64,000 bases of DNA, taken from positions 124,001 through 188,000 of the forward strand of contig NZ_JAEAGR010000002.1 in assembly GCF_015999265.1 (NCBI RefSeq). The letters run 5' to 3'. Of this stretch, positions 53,814-62,488 are shown one piece after another. Each line of letters starts with the position of its first letter. Position 1 is the stretch's first letter. A program made the translations under genes and the position numbers. The stretch is from Mobilitalea sibirica (GTDB lineage: Bacteria; Bacillota; Clostridia; Lachnospirales; Lachnospiraceae). A model generated the notes under the pieces. The model was not told the DNA's origin. It did no database searches and saw only the letters and a program-made list of their open reading frames with translations.

Positions 53814-56126
53814 TTAAATCTTTACCAGTTTAGCAAAAGAGGATAATAATTTCTTGACTCCGAAATTAGGAAACTCCACGGTTACTTCATAATCTTTTCC
53901 ACCCATGACTATGTCAATTACCTCACCGGTTCCGAATTTTATGTGCTTAACCGTATCCCCTACGCCATAATCTAATGTACCCATATTATTTCCTGCAAAC
54001 TGTTTCGGTTCAGGAGTAGAATATGGCTTATAAGCGATTTGGGTTTGTTTATAGGATCCGGTACCGGAGGATTTCTCAAACTCAATGGACTTCTCAAACG
54101 GGGTGTGGTTATTAAAGTCATAATCCGATGTTTGATAGCCGGATTGTATTTTTTTTGGAGAAGACGCATTCATTTTAAGCAGATATCTGGGTATTTCATT
54201 GATGAAGCGGGAAGGTCGGTTAAACTGTGTTTCACCTCGAAGCATTCGTTGTTTTGCAGCACTTAAGGATAAACCTTTCATTGCCCTGGTGATGCCTACG
54301 TAACAAAGTCGACGTTCTTCTTCAATTTCTTCCTCCGGATTTTCTGCATGGATGGCCATATATCCCGGGAAAATACCTTCTTCCATACCACTTAAATATA
54401 CATAAGGGAATTCTAAACCCTTAGCACTGTGTAGTGTCATTAATACGATATGTTCATTAGTTTCATCCAAACTATCAATATCCGATACCAAAGCTACTTC
54501 TTCTAAAAAACCGCTTAAGGTTGGCTCCTCCTCCGCATTTTCTTCATAGGATACCAGTTTATTCACAAGTTCATCAATATTGGCAATTCTGTCCTTAGCT
54601 TCCTCTGAATTATCCTCCTCCAGTTCTCTAAGATAACCGGTAGCATCCAGAATATCATCAATTAATTCATTTAAGCTATAACCCTCCTTTGTTAGTCTGG
54701 ATTTTAAACCTTCAATCAGACTGACAAACGGAGTAATCTTGGAAGCTGTACGTTCCAAACCCGGAATTGACTGTGCCCTGGTTAGTGCTTCATAGAAGCT
54801 GATATCGTTTCTTATGGCATAATCATTTACCTTATCTATGGTGGTCAATCCTATTCCTCGCCTTGGCACGTTAATAATTCTTTTTACGGCAATACTATCC
54901 ATTCCGTTATCAATGGTTTTAAGGTAAGCCAAGATATCCTTGATTTCCCTTCTGGAATAGAAGTTCACTCCACCGACAATCTTATAGGGTATATTTCTCA
55001 GTATCAGTTTTTCTTCAAAGAGACGGGACTGGGCATTGGTGCGATAAAGTATGGCAAAATCATTATAACCTGCTTCCCCTGCTTCCACGTATCTTTTGAT
55101 TTCAGATGTAATCTGGTCAGCTTCTTCAAAATCAGTAGCAAACTGCGTAAAGCAAACCGGTTGTCCTTCTTCATTGTCCGTCCATAAAGACTTGTCCTTA
55201 CGTCCTTTATTGTTACATATTACCTCATTGGCTGTGTTTAGAATACTCTTCGTAGAACGGTAATTCTGCTCCAATTTTATAACCTTCGTATTCGGAAAAG
55301 CCTGTTCAAAATTCAGGATATTATGAATATTTGCACCGCGGAATTTATAGATCGATTGATCGTCATCACCTACCACGCACAGATTGTATTCCCGTTCACC
55401 GTATTCATTAAGACCCATGGACAAAAGATGAATCAGCCGAAACTGTGCGGTATTCGTATCCTGGTATTCATCTACCATAATATAACGGAAGCGGTTCTGA
55501 TAGTAGTTTAGGGCTTCTTTATTCGTTTGAAACAGTTCTACTGTTTTGACAATCAGATCATCAAAATCCAGAGCATTGTTTAGCTTTAATCTTTTTTGAT
55601 ATTCCGTATAAGCCTGGGCATATTTTGATTGTTGATAATCGCCCTGAGCTCTTAATGCAAACTCCTCCGGTGAAACCAGTTCATCTTTGGCCTTAGAAAT
55701 AACAGATAGAATGCCGCGTTCATTCATCTTTTTTGTATCTATCTCTAAATACTTACATACCTCACGCATTAAACTTTTCTGATCATCGGTATCATAGATG
55801 GTAAAGCTACGATCGTAGCCGAGGGTATCGATATAACGGCGGAGAATACGGACGCAGGTGGAATGGAAGGTACTTACCCAGATACTTTCAGAACCATACC
55901 CAACGATTTTATCAACTCTTTCCCGCATTTCTTTTGCAGCTTTATTGGTAAAAGTAATCGCAAGAATATTCCAAGGATTAACCTCTCTTTCTTCTATGAG
56001 ATAAGCAATTCGATGAGTTAGTACTCTGGTTTTACCGGAACCGGCTCCGGCTAATATCAGAAGAGGACCTTTATCGTGAAACACGGCTCTTTGTTGCTCG
56101 GGGTTTAATGTATCATATATACTCAT
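53814..56126 (-). CDS. pcrA: ATP-dependent DNA helicase PcrA (UvrD-like)
   Basis: Superfamily 1 helicase for repair, plasmid replication and transcription-replication conflict. The 770-aa protein holds motif I AGAGSGKTR (26-34), motif Ia AITFTNKAAKEM, motif II VDEYQDTN, motif III GDDDQSIYKFRGA, motif IV LEQNYRS, motif V MTLHSAKGLEFPYV and motif VI YVGITRAMK. The C-terminus has a Tudor-like RNA polymerase-binding domain (VGDTVKHIKFGTGEV). ATG 56126 is chosen over an upstream frame extension to 56318 because AGGTAG lies 7 nt upstream and the sequence MSIYDTLNPEQQ is the family start. In B. subtilis pcrA and yerC are neighbours, as is nearly so here. Confidence 0.95.
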   Translation of the reverse strand: MSIYDTLNPEQQRAVFHDKGPLLILAGAGSGKTRVLTHRIAYLIEEREVNPWNILAITFTNKAAKEMRERVDKIVGYGSESIWVSTFHSTCVRILRRYIDTLGYDRSFTIYDTDDQKSLMREVCKYLEIDTKKMNERGILSVISKAKDELVSPEEFALRAQGDYQQSKYAQAYTEYQKRLKLNNALDFDDLIVKTVELFQTNKEALNYYQNRFRYIMVDEYQDTNTAQFRLIHLLSMGLNEYGEREYNLCVVGDDDQSIYKFRGANIHNILNFEQAFPNTKVIKLEQNYRSTKSILNTANEVICNNKGRKDKSLWTDNEEGQPVCFTQFATDFEEADQITSEIKRYVEAGEAGYNDFAILYRTNAQSRLFEEKLILRNIPYKIVGGVNFYSRREIKDILAYLKTIDNGMDSIAVKRIINVPRRGIGLTTIDKVNDYAIRNDISFYEALTRAQSIPGLERTASKITPFVSLIEGLKSRLTKEGYSLNELIDDILDATGYLRELEEDNSEEAKDRIANIDELVNKLVSYEENAEEEPTLSGFLEEVALVSDIDSLDETNEHIVLMTLHSAKGLEFPYVYLSGMEEGIFPGYMAIHAENPEEEIEEERRLCYVGITRAMKGLSLSAAKQRMLRGETQFNRPSRFINEIPRYLLKMNASSPKKIQSGYQTSDYDFNNHTPFEKSIEFEKSSGTGSYKQTQIAYKPYSTPEPKQFAGNNMGTLDYGVGDTVKHIKFGTGEVIDIVMGGKDYEVTVEFPNFGVKKLLSSFAKLVKI

Positions 56127-56343
56127 GTTTTCTACCTGCCTATTATATGTATTTGTGTAACTGATTTTATTATAGCTCCAAAGCATATAAATTATAATGG
56201 GACAGTTCGTTAAAACCGTACTGATAAAACAGTTACTTTGTATGATTATAACATTATAGATGTAGGGTTTCAAGGTTAGTATTCGGAGAGAAGGATTCTG
56301 CCAAGGACTAGCAGACAATACCTATCATGTAATCATTTTTGTT

Positions 56344-56372
56344 TTGACATCTAGTATCGGGTACTATATAAT
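56344..56372 (+). promoter_or_regulatory. Consensus sigma-A promoter of the DUF1836 gene
   Basis: A perfect TTGACA (56344-56349), 17-nt spacer and perfect TATAAT (56367-56372). Transcription should begin near 56379, leaving a leader of only about 14 nt that holds the GAGGTGAT ribosome-binding site. Confidence 0.85.
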
Positions 56373-56392
56373 GGGATTTAGAGGTGATTTTA

Positions 56393-57199
56393 TTGGATAT
56401 GACGAAAGAAGAGTATATCAAAGGCCTGATTGACAGTCTGAAAGATGTTAAATATATCATGCCAGATGATATTCCTAATATAGATTTATATATGGATCAG
56501 GTTACTACCTTTATGGACAAGCACCTAAAGTCATCAAAAAGGTACAGTGAAGATAAGCTTCTAACCAAGACCATGATTAACAACTATACAAAAAATGAGT
56601 TATTACCACCACCGAATCGTAAAAAGTACACGAAGGAGCATATGTTTCTCCTTATCTTTATATATTATTTTAAGAATATCTTATCAATTAATGATATTCA
56701 AAATATCTTCAATCCACTAACCAGTCGTTATTATGGTGATGGCTCCAATGTTAAGCTGGAAGATATTTACGAGGAGATTTTTAGATTACAAAAGGAACAA
56801 ACAGATGCCCTTACAAAAGATATGATTCGTAAGATGACGAAAGCGAAGGAATCTTTTGAGGATATTGAAAATAAAGAGGATCATGATTTTCTAACCATGT
56901 TTTCTTTCATTAGCATGCTTTGCTTTGATGTATATATGAGAAAGCATATGATTGAAAAAATTATAGATAATTCTTTAATGGGTGATAGGATTAAACCTGT
57001 GAAGGAAACGGTAAGAAAACCAGAGGTAAAAGCGGATATAAAAAAACAGGGAAGTAAAGCGGAAGCAGTGAAAGCGAATGGGAGTAAAACCGAAGCTAAG
57101 AAGGAAGTCGTAAAAAAAGATATCAATAAAAAAGAAGCACCGAAAAGAGAAGTAAATAAAAAAGAAACCATAAATAAGCAATATGTAAAAAAACAATAA
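56393..57199 (+). CDS. DUF1836 domain protein with lysine-rich tail
   Basis: The N-terminal 180 residues match the DUF1836 family of Firmicutes (LLTKTMINNYTKNELLPPPNRK and YTKEHMFLLIFIYYFKNILSI in parts), which contains a MerR-like helix-turn-helix and is probably a DNA-binding regulator. The C-terminal 65 residues are a lysine-rich, low-complexity tail (repeats of the type KKE/NKKE), which may bind nucleic acid. Start choice: TTG 56393 has GAGGTGAT at the right distance; ATG 56399 and GTG 56384 are alternatives. The strong promoter with a minimal leader implies high expression. The target genes are unknown. Confidence 0.82.
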   Translation: MDMTKEEYIKGLIDSLKDVKYIMPDDIPNIDLYMDQVTTFMDKHLKSSKRYSEDKLLTKTMINNYTKNELLPPPNRKKYTKEHMFLLIFIYYFKNILSINDIQNIFNPLTSRYYGDGSNVKLEDIYEEIFRLQKEQTDALTKDMIRKMTKAKESFEDIENKEDHDFLTMFSFISMLCFDVYMRKHMIEKIIDNSLMGDRIKPVKETVRKPEVKADIKKQGSKAEAVKANGSKTEAKKEVVKKDINKKEAPKREVNKKETINKQYVKKQ

Positions 57200-57361
57200 A
57201 ATAAAGAATATGAAATAATGAATAATATTATAAATAAGTAAGTAGATACCATAAGAGAAAAATTATTTTTTGCAATACTAGATGTAATATAATATTTAAA
57301 CAACGAGTATAAAGGATATGGTATACTATTAAAATGAATATGAAACAGGCACAAAGATGAA

Positions 57362-57396
57362 TAAGCCCATAACATGCGCCACATGTTATGGGCTTA
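57362..57396. terminator. Perfect 15-bp hairpin between DUF1836 and yerC genes
   Basis: 57362-57376 pairs exactly with 57382-57396 (5-nt loop). It lies between convergent genes, about 160 nt after the DUF1836 gene and 92 nt beyond the yerC stop. Flanking T-runs are weak on both sides, so it is a likely but not classic bidirectional terminator. Confidence 0.6.
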
Positions 57397-57487
57397 ACGT
57401 TGTTATTTATACAGTTTTTAAATATACATAATAATCATTTTAATATTAGGATTGTTTATTGGCTTTGGTAATTTGTCTGGCCGATGA

Positions 57488-57787
57488 TTACTCCGGTTTA
57501 CCGTCTTTCATACGGGAAAATACCATATCATAACCGTCATTACCGTAGTTCAAAGATCTGTTAACACGACTGATTGTAGCAGTAGATGCACCGGTTTTTT
57601 CAGCTATTTCAAGATAGGTTTTATGGCTGCGAAGCATTCTTGCCACTTCGAATCTCTGTGATAAGGATAATAATTCGTTAACAGTACAAATATCTTCAAA
57701 AAATGTATAACATTCCTCAGAATCCTTTAAACTTAAAATAGCTTCAAATAGATGATCAACAGCTGCTGTTCTGATGTTCTTACTCAT
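57488..57787 (-). CDS. yerC: YerC/YecD family TrpR-related DNA-binding protein
   Basis: The 99-aa protein has the TrpR-like helix-turn-helix region: LSLSQRFEVARMLRSHKTYLEIAEKTGASTATISRVNRSL in adjoining pieces, the hallmark of the YerC/YecD family. In Bacillus this gene is close to pcrA, as here. The regulated genes and any ligand are not established. GGGAGGAG precedes the ATG on the minus strand. A 22-bp palindrome lies within its own promoter (57836-57857), so autoregulation is a reasonable hypothesis. Confidence 0.92.
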   Translation of the reverse strand: MSKNIRTAAVDHLFEAILSLKDSEECYTFFEDICTVNELLSLSQRFEVARMLRSHKTYLEIAEKTGASTATISRVNRSLNYGNDGYDMVFSRMKDGKPE

Positions 57788-57833
57788 TAATAGGACTCCT
57801 CCCTTTTATCCAATGTGTTTCACACACAGCACA

Positions 57834-57862
57834 ATTTTAACACTATAGAGTGTTAAAGTAAA
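57834..57862 (-). promoter_or_regulatory. yerC promoter with embedded palindromic operator
   Basis: On the minus strand TTTACT (57857-57862) and TAAAAT (57834-57839) are 17 nt apart. The spacer coincides with a palindrome, TTTAACACT (57836-57844) and AGTGTTAAA (57849-57857) around a 4-nt centre, so a bound repressor would block RNA polymerase. Confidence 0.65.
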
Positions 57863-57919
57863 GTATTTTTTTACCTTTCTATATAAGCAGTAGGATTACC
57901 TAGAGATTATCATATAATA

Positions 57920-58090
57920 TTAGAAAAGTCTAGGGAATCTCGGGAATATACATCCACGTCTGCATCCTGGTCCATATAGAGGGCCATAAGGTCCATAACC
58001 GGGTCTACAAGGACCACAACCGGGTCTAAAAGGACCATAGGGGCGTGGACAGCAGGGTCTGCGATGATAATCATAATAATCATATCCCAT
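57920..58090 (-). CDS. Small Cys/Gly/Pro/Tyr-rich protein, putative spore coat component
   Basis: The 56-aa protein starts MGYDYYDYHRRP and continues with repeated G-P-x-R/Y-P-G units containing six cysteines (PRPYGPFRPGCGPCRPGYGP region), ending in PRFPRLF. Composition of this kind is typical of small spore coat or exosporium proteins. The ATG at 58090 follows AAAGGAG by 8 nt; the frame runs to an earlier ATG at 58123 without a site. Upstream lies a sigma-K/E-like promoter, which supports expression in the mother cell. An overlapping frame of similar length exists but lacks a suitable start site. Confidence 0.65.
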   Translation of the reverse strand: MGYDYYDYHRRPCCPRPYGPFRPGCGPCRPGYGPYGPLYGPGCRRGCIFPRFPRLF

Positions 58091-58111
58091 AATATCAACT
58101 CCTTTCAATAT

Positions 58112-58138
58112 TATTCTATGCAAAACAAGAAAAAAGGT
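58112..58138 (-). promoter_or_regulatory. Sigma-K/sigma-E-like promoter of the coat-like gene
   Basis: On the minus strand CATAGAATA (58112-58120) fits the CATANNNTA -10 of mother-cell sigma factors, and ACC (58136-58138) fits the short sigma-K -35, 15 nt away. The predicted start leaves almost no leader. Confidence 0.4.
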
Positions 58139-58242
58139 GAATTCTGTAGAATATTATTAGAAATTTAACGATTTTCACGAAACGAAAGATAAAAAAGATA
58201 ATTATGTATGAAATGGTTGATAATGATATTAGTTTATATCTA

Positions 58243-58281
58243 AAAAGACACGATCCCATTGGTTTTATTAAACCAATGTAC
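58243..58281 (-). terminator. Intrinsic terminator of the DUF421 gene
   Basis: AAAAGAC (58243-58249) pairs with GTCTTTT (58275-58281) and an inner ATTGGTTT/AAACCAAT stem surrounds TATT. On the minus strand the stem ends in a T-run. It starts 19 nt past the stop codon. Confidence 0.7.
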
Positions 58282-58300
58282 CGAGTCTTTTAAGTGTTGA

Positions 58301-59020
58301 TTATTCAATGCCATGCATTCCTGGCACTTCCTTATTGTTTTGCTTTTTTGATACATAAAAATTACCGGAAGTATCCATTCCTGCGTAAAATACATCCTTA
58401 AAATCGTGGACTCCATAACTGACTAACTGTTTCTTTAACCAATGCTCATCCTTATTAATATATTTTAAGTTGTTTTCCATAACTTTACCATCAATAATAA
58501 CGTCTCTGGTAAGACCCTTATATGCTGGCGTAAGGTATATATCGGAGGGAGTTAAGGGTTGTTTTTCTGCTTTTGCTTGTACAGATAGCTTACCGTTTGC
58601 TTCCAGTATGGCACTTTCAACATCAGCATGGTTAAAATAATTTTTTTCCCGAAGCATCATATTAAGCTCATCTAAGGAAAGCTGTATTTTTTTCATGTTT
58701 TTATCAACTATTTTACCTTTTTCAATAACAACTATAGGCTCGGAATCTACCAATTTCCTTAATCGTATACTTTTTAGATGGATAATATCAATAATAAAGG
58801 TTAACAGGCAGATTACAATCAGAATTATAAATGCAGATAAGGATGGATTCTTTTGAACAGTAGCTGCTTGCACAGCAGCGGAACCGATCATAATACCCAC
58901 AATATAATCAAAAAAGGTCATCTGTGATACCAGTTTTCTTCCTAAAATCCTTGATAATACTAGAGTTAAAAAATAAACAATTACGGTAAGGTATAAAGCT
59001 TTTATTATAACTTCATTCAT
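58301..59020 (-). CDS. DUF421 (YetF-like) membrane protein
   Basis: The 239-aa protein has three N-terminal membrane helices (about 5-27, 38-55, 60-80) followed by a cytoplasmic region of two small domains. Family hallmarks are LSRILGRKLVSQMTFFDYIVGI, IGSAAVQAA, and LSLDELNMMLREKNYFNHADVESAILE in two pieces. B. subtilis has several such proteins (YetF, YkjA, YdfS), some linked to spore coat or germination, none fully characterised. AAAGGAG stands before the ATG. It lies beside a coat-like gene, which loosely supports a sporulation link. Confidence 0.88.
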   Translation of the reverse strand: MNEVIIKALYLTVIVYFLTLVLSRILGRKLVSQMTFFDYIVGIMIGSAAVQAATVQKNPSLSAFIILIVICLLTFIIDIIHLKSIRLRKLVDSEPIVVIEKGKIVDKNMKKIQLSLDELNMMLREKNYFNHADVESAILEANGKLSVQAKAEKQPLTPSDIYLTPAYKGLTRDVIIDGKVMENNLKYINKDEHWLKKQLVSYGVHDFKDVFYAGMDTSGNFYVSKKQNNKEVPGMHGIE

Positions 59021-59056
59021 ATGAAAACTCCTTTCTGTCTATATTTTTTGAAGTAT

Positions 59057-59084
59057 ATTATAGAAATATACTTATAATTGATAA
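59057..59084 (-). promoter_or_regulatory. Possible DUF421-gene promoter
   Basis: On the minus strand TTATCA (59079-59084), a 16-nt spacer and consensus TATAAT (59057-59062) lie 37 nt before the start. Confidence 0.45.
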
Positions 59085-59154
59085 GGATTTAAAAAAGCTG
59101 ACTGTCATGAATGGAAAATTAAATTATAAAATCATATTAGAACGGAGGTAAACT

Positions 59155-61704
59155 ATGGATAGGCATGAAAAAATAAGTACAGGTTTAAAAGGGTTTGATC
59201 AGGCGATTGATCATCTACGGCTAGGAGATAATGTTGTCTGGCAGGTGGATTCGATTGCATGCTATAAAAGGCTGGTGGATCCCTATGTTATACAGGCAAA
59301 ATCAGATCAAAGGAGGTTGATTTATGTCCGTTTTGGCAATCATGATCCTATACTGGAAGAAGGGCAAGAGCTAACAATATACAACATAGATGCAAGAAAA
59401 GGTTTTGAAAGCTTTGCAACGCAAATTCATAATCTGGTGAAGCAAGAAGGAAAAAGGGCGTTTTATGTATTTGACTGTCTGACGGATTTGCTGGAATATT
59501 GGTATTCAGACCTTATGATCGGAAATTTTTTTAAGGTGACATGTCCCTACCTGTATGAGTTGGATACCATAGCTTATTTTGCTATAAAAAGAAATGTACA
59601 TACCTATAGTACGATTGCAGGCATTCGTGAGACGACGCAGCTACTTCTAGACTTATATTCTGTAAATGATAAAATTTATATTCATCCTTTAAAGGTATGG
59701 CAGCGTTATTCGCCTACGATGTTCTTTCCTCATCTGATCTTGGGGCAGGAAGCGGTTTGTATAACAGCCAGTTCTGAAGCGGCTGAACTATTTTCCAGTA
59801 TTCATAGGGGTGAAGAACGTCTTGATTTTTGGGATGTTGTATTTAGCAATGCCAGAGAGGTTCTACAAAAACCACTTCAAAAGCAGGAAGAAGTAAAAAA
59901 GATTCTGATGACATTACTGATTGGTAACGATTCAAAGATGTATGATTTATGTAATAAGTATTTTTCTTTATATGATATTTTGGAAATAGCCTCAAGAGAA
60001 ATTGGAACCGGTTTTATCGGCGGCAAAAGTGTCGGTATGCTGTTGGCTAGAAAGATTTTAGTTACAGAAGGGGATGAAAGATTCTCTGCTTATCTGGAGC
60101 CCCATGATTCCTATTATTTAGGCTCAGATATCTTTTATACCTATATAGTGCAGAATGGTTGGTGGAGACTACGGACAAAACAAAAGACAGAAGAAGGATA
60201 TTACCAGTATGCCAAGGAGCTAAAGGAAAAACTACTTCATGGTAAATTTCCGGAAAATATTCAGGAACAGTTTATCCAAATGCTTGAATACTTCGGTCAG
60301 TCCCCGATTATTGTAAGGTCCAGCTCACTTTTGGAGGACAATTTTGGTAATGCATTTGCCGGTAAATATGAAAGTGTTTTCTGTGTTAATCAGGGTACTC
60401 CAAAAGAACGATACGAAGCCTTTGAACAAGCAGTAAGAATTGTATATGCCAGTACGATGAATGAGGATGCTTTAAATTACAGGAAAAACAGAGGGCTTTC
60501 AGAAAAGGATGAGCAGATGGCGGTACTGGTTCAAAGAGTATCGGGAGATTATTATGAAGAGAACTTTTATCCTCATGTTGCGGGTGTAGGTAATTCCTCT
60601 AATCTGTATGTCTGGGATCAAAGTGTGGATATGGATGCAGGAATGCTTCGTTTGGTTTTTGGCCTTGGTACCCGGGCAGTTGACCGAACAGAAGGAGATT
60701 ATGTTCGTATCGTAAGTCTTAATGATCCCTTAAGGGTACCGTTAGTTAATTTTGAGGATCAGAAGAAATTCTCACAACATTATGTAGACGTACTTTCTCT
60801 GAAGGACAATACATTGACGAATAAGTCCTTAGAAGATGTTTTAACCGGTGATATTAAGGTAAAGAAGACTCTATTCGCCAGTATCGATTATCAGACAGCT
60901 GAGCGGTTAAGAGAACTTGGATATACGAATAAGAAAACTCCTTATATCTTGGATTTTGCGAAACTTCTTAAGGATACGTCATTTGCAGTCCTAATGAAAG
61001 ATATCTTAGGGACACTTTCCAAGGTCTATGATTATCCGGTAGATATTGAGTTTACAGCAAATTTTAAAAAGGATGGAAGCTTTAAGGTTAATTTATTACA
61101 ATGTCGTCCATTACAGACAAAAGGGTTGGGAAAATCGATAGAGATGCCTAAGTTAAACAGCCTTAAGGATTGCTTTTTCCGTTCCAAGGGTAATTTTATG
61201 GGTGGAAATATAAGATTACCGATTGATTATGTCGTTTTTGTAAAAATGGAAGATTATTTGTCCTTAAGTGAGCAGGAGAAATACACGATAGCAAGATTGA
61301 TTGGTAGGATTAATTCTGAACTAAAAGGGAAAAAAGTTATGCTTATGGGCCCTGGAAGATGGGGAACCACGACGCCATCCCTTGGAATACCGGTGAGCTT
61401 CACAGAGATCTGTAATATGTCAGTGATTTGTGAGATGGCTTCCGGCGAATTAGGATTTATGCCGGAATTATCATATGGAAGTCATTTTTTTCAGGATCTT
61501 GTTGAAACAGATATCTTCTATGTAGCTTTATTTGACGGTAAGAAGGATGTAGAGCTATATCCTGAGAAAGTATTAAACCTTAATAATCAATTGGAAGTAT
61601 TGTTGCCGGAAGCTTCAACTTACTCAAGCGTAATTCATATCGCAAAGACAAAAGGAATGGAGATATTCTCAGACATATTAACACAAACTCTTTTATGTAG
61701 ATAA
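59155..61704 (+). CDS. PEP/pyruvate-binding (PPDK N-terminal ATP-grasp) protein with KaiC-like N-terminus
   Basis: The 849-aa protein has an N-terminal half (about 1-225) that resembles a RecA/KaiC-type fold (STGLKGFDQAIDHLRLGD, VFDCLTDLLEYWYSD) but with no P-loop: the position after RLGDNVV reads WQVDSIACY, with no GKT. From about 280 it carries the PPDK/PEP synthase nucleotide-binding domain: GTGFIGGKSVGMLLARKIL, SPIIVRSSSLLEDNFGNAFAGKYES, QMAVLVQRVSG and VNLLQCRPLQ. The phosphohistidine swivelling domain and the PEP/pyruvate barrel of complete enzymes are missing. It could be a phosphotransferase or nucleotide-sensing protein. GGAGG lies 6 nt before the ATG. No close operon partner. Confidence 0.8.
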   Translation: MDRHEKISTGLKGFDQAIDHLRLGDNVVWQVDSIACYKRLVDPYVIQAKSDQRRLIYVRFGNHDPILEEGQELTIYNIDARKGFESFATQIHNLVKQEGKRAFYVFDCLTDLLEYWYSDLMIGNFFKVTCPYLYELDTIAYFAIKRNVHTYSTIAGIRETTQLLLDLYSVNDKIYIHPLKVWQRYSPTMFFPHLILGQEAVCITASSEAAELFSSIHRGEERLDFWDVVFSNAREVLQKPLQKQEEVKKILMTLLIGNDSKMYDLCNKYFSLYDILEIASREIGTGFIGGKSVGMLLARKILVTEGDERFSAYLEPHDSYYLGSDIFYTYIVQNGWWRLRTKQKTEEGYYQYAKELKEKLLHGKFPENIQEQFIQMLEYFGQSPIIVRSSSLLEDNFGNAFAGKYESVFCVNQGTPKERYEAFEQAVRIVYASTMNEDALNYRKNRGLSEKDEQMAVLVQRVSGDYYEENFYPHVAGVGNSSNLYVWDQSVDMDAGMLRLVFGLGTRAVDRTEGDYVRIVSLNDPLRVPLVNFEDQKKFSQHYVDVLSLKDNTLTNKSLEDVLTGDIKVKKTLFASIDYQTAERLRELGYTNKKTPYILDFAKLLKDTSFAVLMKDILGTLSKVYDYPVDIEFTANFKKDGSFKVNLLQCRPLQTKGLGKSIEMPKLNSLKDCFFRSKGNFMGGNIRLPIDYVVFVKMEDYLSLSEQEKYTIARLIGRINSELKGKKVMLMGPGRWGTTTPSLGIPVSFTEICNMSVICEMASGELGFMPELSYGSHFFQDLVETDIFYVALFDGKKDVELYPEKVLNLNNQLEVLLPEASTYSSVIHIAKTKGMEIFSDILTQTLLCR

Positions 61705-61801
61705 AAATTCAAATTTTACCTGCATACATAATCATGGTTTTTTTACTTAAATATGCACATACTAAGCTAGAAACATGAAAGAATAGTAAGGAGATGGTTA
61801 T

Positions 61802-62488
61802 ATGTTTAAACATGAAAAACAATTATTACAGGAAGTTAAAGTAGACGCAATCAATCCGAATTATGCAGCACTTTTGCAGGAACAGTTAGGTGGACCCAAT
61901 GGTGAGTTAAAAGCAGCACTACAATATTTATCACAAAGCTTTCGTATCAAGGACCCGGCGATTAAGGATCTGTTTCTTGATATTGCTTCAGAAGAGCTCA
62001 GTCACATGGAGATGGTAGCTACTACGGTAAATCTACTCAATGGCCATGAACTGGCAGCGAATAATGCTACCATCGGTAATGTGGAAGCCCATGTATTATC
62101 TGGTTTAGCACCAATGCTGGCCAATGCCTCCGGTTATTTGTGGACAGCTGCTTATGTGAATGAAACCGGAGATCTGGCGGCGGATTTATTATCAAATATT
62201 GCAGCAGAGCAAAGAGCGAAAGTCGTATACGAATATCTTCACAGGCAGATTAATGATAAGGGAGTTAGGGACACAATTGATTTCCTGTTGAATCGTGAGG
62301 AAGCTCATAATGCATTATTTAGAGAAGCCTTTAACAAGATACAGGATACCGGATCCTTAAAGGACTTTGGTGTAACAGAAGATTCCAGACTATACTTTGA
62401 TTTGTCATCCCCAGGAAAACATTTTGATCTGAATAACCCTGAGGCTCCAAGCTTTAACACACCGGATAGAGAGTTGGTTCACAAATAA
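61802..62488 (+). CDS. Manganese catalase (CotJC-like ferritin-fold)
   Basis: The 228-aa protein is a ferritin-like four-helix protein matching non-haem dimanganese catalases and the spore coat protein CotJC. Ligand residues are in place: Glu35 (NGELKAALQY), Glu65 and His68 (SEELSHMEM), Glu136 (AAEQRAKVVYE) and His169 (REEAHNALFREA). It would disproportionate hydrogen peroxide without haem, useful in an anaerobe or in the spore. The N-terminal FKHEKQLLQEVKVDAINPNYA and a 30-residue C-terminal tail are typical of the manganese catalase family. AAGGAGATGG precedes the ATG. cotJA/cotJB are not adjacent. Confidence 0.9.
   Translation: MFKHEKQLLQEVKVDAINPNYAALLQEQLGGPNGELKAALQYLSQSFRIKDPAIKDLFLDIASEELSHMEMVATTVNLLNGHELAANNATIGNVEAHVLSGLAPMLANASGYLWTAAYVNETGDLAADLLSNIAAEQRAKVVYEYLHRQINDKGVRDTIDFLLNREEAHNALFREAFNKIQDTGSLKDFGVTEDSRLYFDLSSPGKHFDLNNPEAPSFNTPDRELVHK

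Noticed and set aside
56127-56318. 64-codon N-terminal extension of PcrA
   Set aside because: The PcrA family begins at MSIYDTLNPEQQ, which has its own ribosome-binding site; the extension has neither similarity nor a site.
57910-58098. Overlapping 62-codon frame on the same strand as the coat-like protein
   Set aside because: It starts within the other gene's leader with no ribosome-binding site of its own, and its composition is a shifted reading of the repetitive GGACCA-like codons.
61735-61765. CATACTAA box upstream of the manganese catalase as a sigma-E/K promoter
   Set aside because: No acceptable -35 element at the required distance.
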